Program-made: the position numbers and the translations under genes
Assembly: GCA_963921195.1 (NCBI GenBank)
Contig: OY992536.1
Span: forward strand, 318,139,038 to 318,203,037
Length of the DNA stretch: 64,000 bases
From: Pegoplata infirma
Lineage: Eukaryota > Arthropoda > Insecta > Diptera > Anthomyiidae
Reading direction: 5' to 3'
Notes under the pieces: model-generated
The model's input: only the letters and a program-made list of their open reading frames with translations
What the model was told of the DNA's origin: nothing
Databases searched by the model: none
Shown here: in pieces, positions 11,224 through 21,463 of the stretch
How the letters are laid out: the number at the start of each line of letters is the position of its first letter
How positions within the stretch are numbered: the first letter of the stretch is position 1

Positions 11224-12344
11224 GTATTTGGTGTAGAATGTGTCTTATGTATGTGCCTCGCTTAAGTTCTATTACCTCAATATTTTCTCCGACGGGACTC
11301 GCATATCCAAAACGAATTTGCCTAACAAATATATTTTTTTCAAATTAACTTTCTATTCATTATTACAACTGAACAATAAAAAAATGTATTAATTCCAACC
11401 TTGGAATTAAATTCTTAAAACAAAACTATTTTATAATCTCTATGATTACAGCAACTTTGTAATAAATGAACATGTGTTAAACAATTAATTAATCCTCATA
11501 ATTTATACATAATAAAATCATGTCATATTAAGTAATTAAATAATTTAAAAGTAAATAAATTAATTAAAATCTATTAATAACACGATTATGATTAAATTTC
11601 CATAATAATAAATAAGCAGAAACCTGTTTAATTTATAACAAACACACATACAAATACAAGTAAAACTAATACTAAAGCAAAACATATAAATTTATATTAC
11701 AGAGATTTGAACAGAAAAAAAACATAACAAAATTAAGAAAGTAATTTCGAAAACTAACCACACAATTTAAAATATTCCAATTGAAATTAATTTAGAAAAT
11801 GATTCCTTTTTTGTGCTTTTATAGCATGATTACAATCAACAGAAATGCAAACATAAATTGTGCAGAACAGGTTCTTAAAGGAATTATTTATTTTAAATAA
11901 ATTCCGAGATTTTATATTAAATTTTTACAAATTTTTTTAATGGCGTAAGTAAAAATTTATTCAAAATTTTTTATTAAAAATTCTAGACTTTCAATGAAAT
12001 GCATAGTTTAAATTTAAAAAAAACACTGAATAATTTTTTAATTGACGCAATCAAAAATTTAATCAAAAATTTTTATTAAAAGTTTGATAATAATTCACCT
12101 GCTAGTGAATAAAAAAGTTTTTCACCAGCTGGTGAATAAAACGTAACATAATTATTTTTAAGCAACCATTTTTTTCATAATTTTTTTCCATCAATCCATT
12201 TCATCCAAAAATCCATTTTCTTTATCAAATTTTTTATAACAAGCAATTGTTTTTATCAAAACAATTTTTTAATTTATCAAATTTTTTTACTGCTATAAAA
12301 AAACGTTCTTTTAAATTAATTTTTTTGTTCATAATTTTTTTTTA
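11224..12344. other. AT-rich DNA, no gene seen
   Basis: No coding potential and no bounded element can be supported. Around 11940-12330 the sequence is a loose A/T-rich series of TTTTTTATCAA and CACCAGCTGGTGAAT motifs. Confidence 0.4.
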
Positions 12345-12870
12345 ATCAAATGTCTCAGAATCTGAGACTTTTTCTATAAAAACTTTTTCTATAAGAAAAA
12401 TGTCTCAGAATCTGAGACTTTTTCTATAAGAAAAATGTCTCAGAATCTGAGACTTTTTCTATAAGAAAAATGTCTCAGAATCTGAGACTTTTTCTATAAG
12501 AAAAATGTCTCAGAATCTGAGACTTTTTCTATAAGAAAAATGTCTCAGAATCTGAGACTTTTTCTATAAGAAAAATGTCTCAGAATCTGAGACTTTTTCT
12601 ATAAGAAAAATGTCTCAGAATCTGAGACTTTTTCTATAAGAAAAATGTCTCAGAATCTGAGACTTTTTCTATAAGAAAAATGTCTCAGAATCTGAGACTT
12701 TTTCTATAAGAAAAATGTCTCAGAATTTAAATAGGAAAAATGTCTACATTTTAAGGTCTTCGTCTTTCTTCATCAAATTCTGAGACTTTAAACCATCTTA
12801 AACTTTTTCTAAAGGAAATTTTTAGGCAGACATTTTTCCGTTAGAAAAAGTCTCAGACTCTGAGATATTT
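12345..12870 (+). repeat. 35-bp satellite array (short block)
   Basis: About ten regular 35-bp units run from about 12350 to 12726, each holding GTCTCAGAATCTGAGAC (a palindrome) and TTTTTCTATAAGAAAAA (a second palindrome). Degenerate units follow to about 12870. The same monomer in a slightly different form builds the large array at 60.6-63.35 kb and degenerate patches at 26.87-27.19 and 36.14-37.08 kb. Confidence 0.95.
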
Positions 12871-13646
12871 ATACCCTACACCACTCTGTGATACAGGGTA
12901 CAATGAGTTTGTGCTGATGTTTGTAACTACCCGAAATAATGGTCCTAGACCTACCTTCAAGTATACCGTCCGTGCGTCTGTCCATCTATCGGTTTATACA
13001 GGTCGCAATTTTCAATCAATTGACTTGAAATTTGAAACTTAAGCATCTTTTGGCCCAAGGACGAATCCTATTGAGCCTAAATTTAAGAAAATCGGTCCAT
13101 GTTAAGACCAAGCCCCCATACAAACTCCGCTTTTTTTTTTTTTTTTTAATTAGGCTTAAATGACTCTAATAACCGTACTATAATAGATATCGCTTTGAAA
13201 TTTAACAGATAATTCAATTTGGTATGCACGAACCATCATTCCAAATTTCAAAGGAATCGGGTCAGTCCTTCTGGTAGTACCCATACAAACCACCCCTCCC
13301 GATATTCACATAATTCCCTCAAAATTCATAATATGGAAATATTTGATAAAAATTTTATTTTCTGTTTTTAAACGTGTACTTTACTAACCTAATCAAATCG
13401 GAATATAATTCGACCATTTTTGGACTTAGTCCCCCATAAAAAAATTTTGACCGATATTCAGTTAAATTGGTATATTGGCAAAAATATAAACCAATGCCAC
13501 TCAAATTTGATCTGTGTGTGTTTTCTACACTATATAAAGATCTAACAAAAGACAGATCCATGTTTGGACTTGGGACCCATTTTCCGGAAAACACCGATGT
13601 AGGGTATCATATGGTCGGTCTTGACCGACTATAACTTTCTTACTTG
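12868..13646 (+). mobile_element. DINE-like element of a second family (DINE-II, copy A)
   Basis: It starts TATACCCTACACCACTCTGTG and ends GGTCGGTCTTGACCGACTATAACT plus TTACTTGTTTT. The middle has GTTTGTAACTACCCGAAAT and a short GTCCGTGCGTCTGTCC tract. The architecture matches DINE-1/INE-1 (head hairpin, GTCY tract, tail hairpin TCGGTC..GACCGA, ACTTGTTT end) but the sequence differs from copies A-J. A second copy is at 53480-55532. Confidence 0.75.
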
Positions 13647-13702
13647 TTTTTTTATAGTAAAAGTCTTTGATTCTAAGAGATTTTTCCTACAGAAAAAGTA
13701 TC

Positions 13703-14292
13703 TTAACATTAACATTAACATTAACATTAACATTAACATTAACATTAACATTAACATTAACATTAACATTAACATTAACATTAACATTAACATTAACATT
13801 AACATTAACATTAACATTAACATTAACATTAACATTAACATTAACATTAACATTAACATTAACATTAACATTAACATTAACATTAACATTAACATTAACA
13901 TTAACATTAACATTAACATTAACATTAACATTAACATTAACATTAACATTAACATTAACATTAACATTAACATTAACATTAACATTAACATTAACATTAA
14001 CATTAACATTAACATTAACATTAACATTAACATTAACATTAACATTAACATTAACATTAACATTAACATTAACATTAACATTAACATTAACATTAACATT
14101 AACATTAACATTAACATTAACATTAACATTAACATTAACATTAACATTAACATTAACATTAACATTAACATTAACATTAACATTAACATTAACATTAACA
14201 TTAACATTAACATTAACATTAACATTAACATTAACATTAACATTAACATTAACATTAACATTAACATTAACATTAACATTAACATTAACATT
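13703..14292. repeat. Perfect (AACATT)n hexanucleotide array, about 98 units
   Basis: An uninterrupted 590-bp run of the hexamer AACATT (equivalently AATGTT on the other strand). All six frames are open or nearly so, giving apparent ORFs of NI, TL and ML dipeptide repeats; these are artefacts of the repeat. The absence of any substitution points to recent expansion or ongoing homogenisation. Confidence 0.98.
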
Positions 14293-16170
14293 GAAAGAAT
14301 TCTCTTAAATCTTTGCAGCACCCATCCCACATCCTTTGTGTGTATAACAGCAAGCTCTTTGTCTCCCGCTCTTAATATTTTGGAACTTTTTAACAGAAGG
14401 TACGAAAACTGTTAGACGAGGAAAATACGATAATGTTAAATTAACATTGTTGGTTTGACAAATAATGCTAACTTTTTATATCGAAAAAGCGCTTAATAAA
14501 TTTAAAAAAAATGTATCAATTTATAATTTTTATGTTAATATTATTTAGGAAATACCTTTAAAAGTGTTTAAAACAAATTGTCAGCAAATAAAAAGTCATT
14601 GGATTTCCCGATAATCCACAAAAAAAAACTTTTTTTACAGCTAGATGAAAAAAAAACGCTAGCTTTAGTCTGAAAATCACCAAACTACAACACTTTTTTT
14701 TTGTTTATATCGAACTTAAGGGATTTTTTTTTGGTTTGATCAAACGTCCAGTTCGATTGCGGACTTAGCAAAGGGAATTTAAGAGCGGCTTTAACAGAAG
14801 AAGAGCGAGTTCAGATCTCTTTAGTATTGATACTCCTTGATAACAGTGTATTCGATGGCCACAGCAACTCCAAAAAAATAGCACTAGCATTTCCATACTG
14901 TCAATTTAAGTGGTAAATACAGATTGTTTATTGTTTTTATGGGAGGGGCGTGTTACACACACAGAGAGTCAGAGTCATTTACAGACAGACTCATAGTCAT
15001 ATTCAATAAAATGTGTTGTTGATGGTGCTAGTGGATGCTGTCTGTATTGTATGAGTACTTTTGGGGTTTGTGCCTGTAAACACCTACTCCTGTCATATGA
15101 ATTTAAGCCAGTTTTATGTTTTTTCTCAAACTCTAACAGGTTTCGCACCCATTTTCAGTGCTATTTCCATTTATGTATGACCAATGTGAATGCCTTTTCC
15201 TAATTTCCTAAGCCGCCCAGTTTTCATAAAGCGTATGCGCATTTTATGTGGTTACATTTTGGCGTTAAGGGCCATTGGAATCATAAAAATTAGACTCAAT
15301 AACAGCAATGAAGCTGAATTTCCATTGAGAGTTTATGAACAACTCACAGATGTACTCCAGCAAATGAAAAGAGAATTTAAAGAGTTGGAGGAGATAAAAT
15401 AGTAGGAAATGAAAAAAAAATAAAATCTCAGTGAGTTTTGTCTTCCAGTTTTGTAGGGAACAATTTTTTTTTGTCTATAATTGAGAAGTGCCATTACATT
15501 TTATGTTAGCGCTATGAAAAGTTTTGCAGAGACAGTCTGTGTTAAACAACTTAAATGGATAAATAGAAGTAGGCGTGTTTTTTATGAACTTTTTTTTATA
15601 TTTTTTGCTGGTTTATTGGCAGCCAAAAGGAGAAATAAAATACGCTTGTGTAAATAAACAATTCCAATGGATAGATCTTGGGTAAAACTCTTATGGCTGG
15701 TGGTGGTGATTGGAATTGTAATTGTGTGTGTGTAAATATTTAAGTGTAGTGGAGTGACTTTGTGTATATTGATGCTTTAAGCTTCTATCTTTTAATTTAT
15801 TTAACGATAATTTATTGCCGTTGGGCTATAAAAATATATGTTTGTATGAACACTATCTTGTACGTTCATTTAATAATTGTACGATACCTTAAGGCGTCAT
15901 TTTGTGATTCTTTTTCCTTCGTTTTCTTCTTTTTCTTTCAACTATTTAGTATAAACTGCTTCTTCTATTTACTACTTGTACTTGTAATTATTGTAATTAT
16001 AGATTACCAAGAACAATTATGTAAATATACATACACTCACAGATACAAATAATGAAATTTTTGCAAGATTTTTGGTGAAAATTAATAAAATAGGAAAATT
16101 TGACAAATTGTTACCAAAGGAAAAGAATTTTTTGAAAATTTAGCAAAACAGAATCAGTTAAAGAACAATT
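14293..16170. other. Low-repeat stretch, possibly host intron or intergenic DNA
   Basis: This is the longest part of the window without recognisable transposon sequence. It includes less A/T-rich sections (14310-14400, 14750-15140), a TGTGTGTG tract near 15722, and TACACACTCACAG-type sequence near 16030. One weak ORF is annotated separately at 15190-15402. Confidence 0.4.
15190..15402 (+). CDS. Candidate small ORF, 70 aa, unknown function
   Basis: An ORF in the least repetitive stretch. Its second half is rich in charged residues with a coiled-coil look (LRVYEQLTDVLQQMKREFK then ELEEIK and stop), whereas the first half is hydrophobic and basic. Possible splice acceptors precede it: a pyrimidine run ending CTCTAACAG near 15140 and CCATTTTCAG near 15158. 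The coding part could therefore be an exon rather than a complete gene. No family is recognised. Chance ORFs of this length are expected in 64 kb, so confidence is low. Confidence 0.25.
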   Translation: MPFPNFLSRPVFIKRMRILCGYILALRAIGIIKIRLNNSNEAEFPLRVYEQLTDVLQQMKREFKELEEIK

Positions 16171-16825
16171 TATACACTCATAAAAAAAACCTTGTAAAAT
16201 TACAAGAACAACTTGTAACTTTTTTTTTGTTTGTTACCTCCTATTTGACAAAAATTCCTAGTAATTTTACACGATTTTTACCAATAATTTTGTAATTTTT
16301 CAAGGTTTTTACCAATAAAATTGTAATTTTACTAGATTTTTTGCTAACTCCTATTTTACGAGAAATCCAACACTAAGAAAATTATGGCATTAAATGTTTG
16401 TAGGTTATTTTAGAAAGTAATCAGTAAAGTTATTTTAAAAGAAAAATCATTTATTTTATTACACTCAAAATATTTTGTAAGCAAAAACAAATGAAAAACA
16501 CACTTAAAACCAGTGAATAAACAATTGAAAACCATCCCAGTAATTATTCATTTGTTTTAACAAACATCAACATTTATTTTTTACTGTTGACAAAATTTTC
16601 TAAAATAAAAAACATTAAACATTAAAAAATTACGTTTTTTTCACTCTTTTTTACCAACAAATTCGAAAAAAATAACCAACGAAAACATTAAAAATGAATG
16701 ATAGTTCTGTTATTTTTACCAAAAAATTTCAAAAAAATAACCTACCAAAACAATAAAAATTAATGATTTCGTAGGTAATTTTTTACAATTTTTTATTGAA
16801 ATATTTTTTTAAAAATTTTTAATAA

Positions 16826-16896
16826 AATTTTTGGGGAATCGATCCCGCAATCAACTACATTCTGGCCAGACACTCTACCCATCGTGCCAAAGTCAC
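16826..16896 (-). other. tRNA-like sequence (SINE head or tRNA pseudogene)
   Basis: On the minus strand a B box GGATCGATTCC (16845 to 16835, one mismatch to GGTTCGANTCC) follows an A box TGGCACGATGGG (16889 to 16878, one mismatch) with a tRNA-like gap of 32 bases. The acceptor stem does not pair and no CCA or T-run terminator is convincing. It is more likely a SINE or decayed tRNA than a working gene. The LINE at 16907-17403 is inserted almost exactly at its 5' edge. Confidence 0.5.
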
Positions 16897-16906
16897 TTGA
16901 TACAAA

Positions 16907-17403
16907 GTTAGGTTAGGTTAGAGGTGGCGGAGTCAAAGACTCCTCACATAGACCGGATGGTCCATAGCGAAACCACAATAATTCCTCAGCGACGCTGATA
17001 GAACGCGTTTGTCCTCATCGCGAATTGTACTATTTGCCTTAGGTCAACATTCGAAACGGTTTCCAAGCTCTCGAAGTCATGTCTGCCTAAAATGTGCAGT
17101 CGGGATCTGGCCAAAGCAGGACATTGGCAAAGAATATGTTCGACCGTTTCTTCAGTGTTAGGTTCATCACACCTTCTACAGCTTGCATCAGAAATAAGTC
17201 CCATCTTCTTTCTATGATAACCTATTAGGCAGTGCCCGGTGATTACTCCAGTAAGTACACGGCAGTTCCATCTAGTGAGTGAGAGTAAGTATTCAGTTTT
17301 TCTTAGATTGTAGCATGTCCACAATCGTCTACTGATCGCACTTGTCGTTAGCTCTCTCCACTTTCTATTAGCCATTGCAGTGTTTTGAATGTCGCGTAGC
17401 ACA
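16907..17403 (-). pseudogene. 5'-truncated LINE insertion with target duplication
   Basis: A 138-codon open frame (17402 down to 16986) is the C-terminal tail of an RNase H-type LINE ORF2. It contains TSAISRRLW, then YLLSLTRWNCRVLTGVITGH, and a C-x2-C...H-x4-C cluster (CRRC...EHILCQC). The element ends with CTAACCTAACC on the minus strand. It is flanked by a perfect 10-bp duplication TTGATACAAA (16897-16906 and 17404-17413). The frame is open across the whole insert, suggesting a fairly young event. Confidence 0.85.
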
Positions 17404-17705
17404 TTGATACAAACATGTTTTTATATTTCTATAAATAATTTTTGGATTTTTTTTTCTACAAAAAAATAACTGACTTGTGTAGGTAAAAACTAATGATATT
17501 TCATTAAAAAATACCAACAATTTAAAAAAAAATACTTACACAAATCATTAAAAATCAAAAGAATAATCAGTAGTTTTTACTTACAGAACAAAAATAAATG
17601 ACTTTAAAAATTAAATGTTAATGAAAGTCTTTATTTTTTAGTGTGTTATTTTTGAAACAAAGGACTGAAGTAGTCATTAATAAAAACTGAACATCAAACA
17701 AATGT

Positions 17706-18326
17706 TTTTATACCCTCCACTTATTGATAGAGGGTATATATAAGTTTGTCATTCCGTTTGTAACTCATCGAAATATCGGTCTGGGACCCCATAAAGTATA
17801 TATATTCATGATGCCCGATCGATTTTAAGACATTCTAGCGATGTCCGTCTGTCCGTCTGTCCGTCTGTCTGTCTGTGGAAAATGCTCTCGCGGACAAAAT
17901 ATTGCACAGAGATGACTGAAACTTAACATATATGTTGGAAGTTCTCCCGAGAAGTTTGGTATTGCATTTGAGCGATATCGGTTCAGCGGTTCAAAAGTTA
18001 TGAACGAAAATGTAAGCACACCTCAAAAATTTCAGTACATTCAACATACATTCAACACAACATAAAAATACAAAATGCTCTAATTCGGCTTCTGGTTGAC
18101 ATATGTGAACATATTTGAGCACCAAATGGTATTTAAACAATGGTATTGACAAAAAAAGAAAAAAATCGCGGATTTTTTTTTTACCAAAATTTTTTTTCGC
18201 GGAAATTTTTTTTCAAATTTTTTTTTTTTTCAAAAGTAATTTCCTTTTAAATTTGCAATAATCTTTTTGAAATTGTGGAGGGTATCACTACATTCGGCAA
18301 GGCCGAATTTAACTTTTTTACTTGTT
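17706..18326 (+). mobile_element. DINE-1-like element (copy E)
   Basis: Start TATACCCTCCACTTATTGAT, core CCCCATAAAGTATATATATT, GTCTGTCC tract near 17843-17876, end TTCGGCAAGGCCGAATTTAA then TTACTTGTTT. It is very close in sequence to the copy at 31008-31644, including the internal GAAAATGCTCTCGCGGACAA block. Confidence 0.85.
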
Positions 18327-18428
18327 TCTTTTAAAAACGACTAAACGGAAAACTTTTTAAATAAACTACAAACAGTTAATGACATAATTTTTTGAGTGTA
18401 TGGACTTCTTATTTTCTACTGTTTCTGT

Positions 18429-19990
18429 ACACAGAAAAAAATAAAAATGAATTTCAATTACGAAATTCGTTGATTCAATTAAAAAAATAATTGAAGTCGG
18501 ACGTATCACGAAAATGCGCATATTAATTAAAATATTTTTTTTTTAAATAATTGAAATTATTTTCAATTAAACTTTTAATAACTTTTTTAAAAAAGTTTAA
18601 TTGAAAATAATTTAAAAATTCAATTAAAATTTTAATTAAATGAATTAAAGATTTTATTGAATATAAAGCTAAAAATCAATTAAAATTGTAATTGAATATA
18701 TTACACTGATAATTGAAAACGGAAATAAAAATCAATTAAAATTTTAATTCATTTAATTAATTTTTTTAATTGAAATAAAACCAAAAATCAATTAAACTTT
18801 TAATTAAATAAATTAAAATATTTATTTAAAATAAAAATGTTTTTTGTTATATTTTTTAACATTTTTTTATTACATCAAAACTAAAATGACATCAAACCTG
18901 ATAACTGTACAATTTTTCACACACTTGTATGTAGCCGAGAAGGGATTAGTTTGCCAACGCCACAAATTTCACCAGATTGCACAAAAAAAAAATTGATGTC
19001 AGTAAATATATTTTCTAGAAAGTAAAAAAAATAGATTTTTATTAGTTAAAAAAAAATACAAATTTAATTGCTTTACTTACTTTTTTATAGTCTTGGAACT
19101 CCCAAAAATATTAGCCTTTGACCCTTTTAGGTACTGTTTGATGTTTTCTTGAAATTTCCGTCTTTCTGCTAAAATAAAGAAAAAAAATATTCATATATAC
19201 AAATTTTAAATAATTTTTTTTTTCTATACTTACTTTAATTATTTCACAAACTAAACAAACGCCTTCACAACACAACTTCTTTAAGCAAACTGAACTGTTC
19301 TAAAGAACGACGAGACAACGCAGTTGCTTTATTAACAAGTGTTATTGCAATTTTTTATTTTCTTTAAAACACCAGTGATTTTATAACGGGAATAAGAAGC
19401 ACATACACAAAACAACAACAACAACATTTCTTTGGCAAATATTTTAATGTGTAGAGAAAAAACACAAAAAGAGCGTACAATATGTTTGGTACAGAAAACT
19501 GACATTCAAAGAAATAAGAGGGTTGTTTTTTTTGCATTGTTTAAAAAAAAGCAAAAGAATCAATTAAAAAAATAATTGAATCAATTAAAATATTTAATTG
19601 AATATCAATTTAAAGTGAATTAAAAATTAAAATTGCATATTTTTTCTGTATATAAACGTAAATAACTTTATCCGCAACGACCACTCGCTTCAAAGAAAAA
19701 AATAAAACTGAAAGTTGTTGTGTAGAATTTCGTATGTATTCATTTGCACCACCAAAGTACAATACAATAACACTAAAGGTTTTTTTGTTGGTTTTTGCAT
19801 TTTTTTATGCGTTGACTACTAATACCAATGCATACAAAACCTGTTTTGTTTGTTTTATTTGTTTTGTTTTCAGTAAAGTTATGAATTCAATTAAAACATT
19901 AATTGAATCAATTAAAATGTTTAATTAAAGTTAAATTTAAAATCAAAACCATTTTTAATTGAAAAAATAAGTAAGATATTATTTTCTGTG
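18429..19990. mobile_element. TA-target TIR element M (CACAGAAAA ends) with an exon-like core
   Basis: It starts CACAGAAAAAAATAAAAATG, ends TTATTTTCTGTG, and is flanked by TA (18427-18428 and 19991-19992). Both flanks of the interior (18470-18840 and 19555-19980) are full of AATTGAATCAATTAAA motifs in both orientations. The interior (about 18850-19550) is different in character and holds the spliced exon-like segments annotated at 18866-19330. It is inserted in element E1. Confidence 0.75.
18866..19330 (-). pseudogene. Exon-intron-exon mini-gene inside element M, unknown product
   Basis: On the minus strand: exon 1 (about 19330 to 19234) ends AATTAAA before GTAAGTATAG; intron 19233-19169 (65 bp) ends CTTTATTTTAG; exon 2 is 19168-19081 (88 bp), followed by GTAAGTAAAG; intron 19080-19015 (66 bp) ends TTTTTACTTTCTAG; exon 3 starts at 19014. 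One frame is open through exon 2 (ERRKFQENIKQYLKG then SKANIFGSSKTIK) and continues 5 codons into exon 3 to TGA near 18999. AATAAA lies at 18871-18866. Exon 1 has a TCAGTT initiator-like motif but no ATG in frame, and a stop precedes the junction. It looks like the 5' leader and C-terminal end of a gene with the middle deleted. No family is recognised. Confidence 0.45.
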
Positions 19991-21463
19991 TAGTTTAAAA
20001 AAAATAATTTACTGTATTAAAAACGAATTTTCTATTACATTTAATTTCGGCAGTAAAAAAAATCTTCTATAGTTTTACTGTTTTTCAATACAAAATAAGT
20101 GAATATTCACTAGTTTTTTAATGTTTTGGTTAGTCATTAAATTAACATTTAAAATTGACTGTAATGTGTTTTTATTTTAAATGAGAAAACAGTGGAATGG
20201 TTTTTAAATAAAATTTCATTTGTTTTAAGTGAATATTCACTGGAATTTACTTACATAATTTTTTGAGTGTATTAATTTAACAAGCTTTTTCCCAATAAAA
20301 TTGTAAATTTAAAGTTTTTTGACGCAATTAAAATTACAAGGAATTCTTATGATTTTACTAGCTTTTTTTGTAAAATTAACTTGGAAATTTGTAAAATTAC
20401 AAAAAAAAAATGTAAATTTTAATTTGGAAGGAAAGCTGTCAAATATTGATAAATAGGATTACTAGACTTTTCCTAGTAATTTGACAAAAAAAAATTTTTT
20501 GTGTGTACCCACAAGTCTTCGGAATTTTAAACAAAAACTTAATTATTTTGCAAAAATTATGTTTTTTTAAAAATATGTAAACATTGAAATTAAGGATTTT
20601 CTGTATAAAAATACTTTAATATAAGAAAATGTTAACATAAAACACGGTTAGTCGGAACCATACACCCCTCTTCAAGAAAGTTAGGTTGTGAAAAAACGGT
20701 GACAAAATGGCACTTCATTCCTCTTTATTTAGAGCTTTAAAAATTCTTAACATGAAATCTCAGCTGATCATTTTTTCGAGTTATTGCTAAATAATTAAAC
20801 TGTTCAACAACAAAAACCTCCCAATAAAAAATCCAAATGATTCTCCTGATTCCAAATCTGCCATCCAAATTTTTCTAGCACGTACCGTTTGTAAGATATT
20901 CGGTGTGAAAAATTAAAAAAAACAATAATTGGGGGTCCACTGTTACATTATCTTGCTTTGATTTCAAAAAATAGGTCTTCATTTCATATAAAAAGAACCA
21001 CCTGATTCCAAAACAGAAATCCACATTTTTCAAGCATGCTCCATTTTCAAAATATTCGCGTTTGAAAATTTTTTCACGCGAATATCTCAAATATCTCGCG
21101 TTTGAAATTTTTTTTTCACGTGACTATCTCGAAAATGGAGCATGCTAGAAAAATGTGGATTTCTGTTTTGGAATCAGGTCCCATTTATATAAAATCAAGT
21201 TCTATTTTTTAGAAACCACTTAAGAATATGCAACAGTGGGCCGCCAAATTTTGTTTTTTTGACTTTTTAACAGCAAATATCTCAAAAACTGTATGTACTA
21301 GAAAAATTGGGGTGGCAGATTTGGAATTAGGAGATCAAAATCTTTAAGAATCATTTGGACATTTTACTGGTAGTTTTTTTTTGTCGAACAGTGTAATTAT
21401 TAAGCAATAACGCGAAAACAGGATTAGCTAGGATTTTCGTGTTAACGATTTTTAAAGCACTTA

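Larger units (their letters stand above)
16462..18398 (-). mobile_element. TA-target TIR element E2, inverted copy nested in E1
   Basis: It is flanked by TA (16460-16461 and 18399-18400). Its left end CACTCAAAATATTTTGTAAG resembles the right end of E1, and its right end resembles the left end of E1 over about 78 bp. It is therefore an inverted copy of the same family inside E1. It carries a tRNA-like sequence, a LINE insertion (16907-17403) and a DINE copy (17706-18326). Confidence 0.6.
16371..20269 (+). mobile_element. TA-target TIR element E1 (outer copy)
   Basis: It starts CACTAAGAAAATTATGGCAT and ends with the complement of CACTCAAAAAATTATGTAAG; TA follows at 20270-20271. It interrupts the K-family element. 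The two ends are of different type, and the same two types occur in swapped order in the nested copy 16462-18398. Another TIR element (18429-19990) is also inserted in it. Confidence 0.6.
16175..20505. mobile_element. K-family TA-target element, split by nested insertions
   Basis: The left end CACTCATAAAAAAAACCTTG (preceded by TA at 16173-16174) and the right end TTTTTTGTGTG (followed by TA at 20506-20507) bracket the element. Only 16175-16370 and 20272-20505 belong to it; their sequence order matches the copy at 5466-5975. Everything between is later insertion. Confidence 0.7.

Noticed and set aside
12345..12730. CRISPR-like regular repeats
   Set aside because: The 35-bp units are contiguous and nearly identical with no unique spacers, and the genome is clearly eukaryotic. 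It is a satellite.
13703..14292. Telomeric repeat
   Set aside because: AACATT is not TTAGG, and dipterans generally lack short telomere repeats. An interstitial microsatellite is the simpler reading.
13621..14415. Long ORFs of 213-264 codons on both strands
   Set aside because: They are translations of the perfect AACATT hexamer (NI, TL, ML dipeptides) and have no gene-like start, end or motif.
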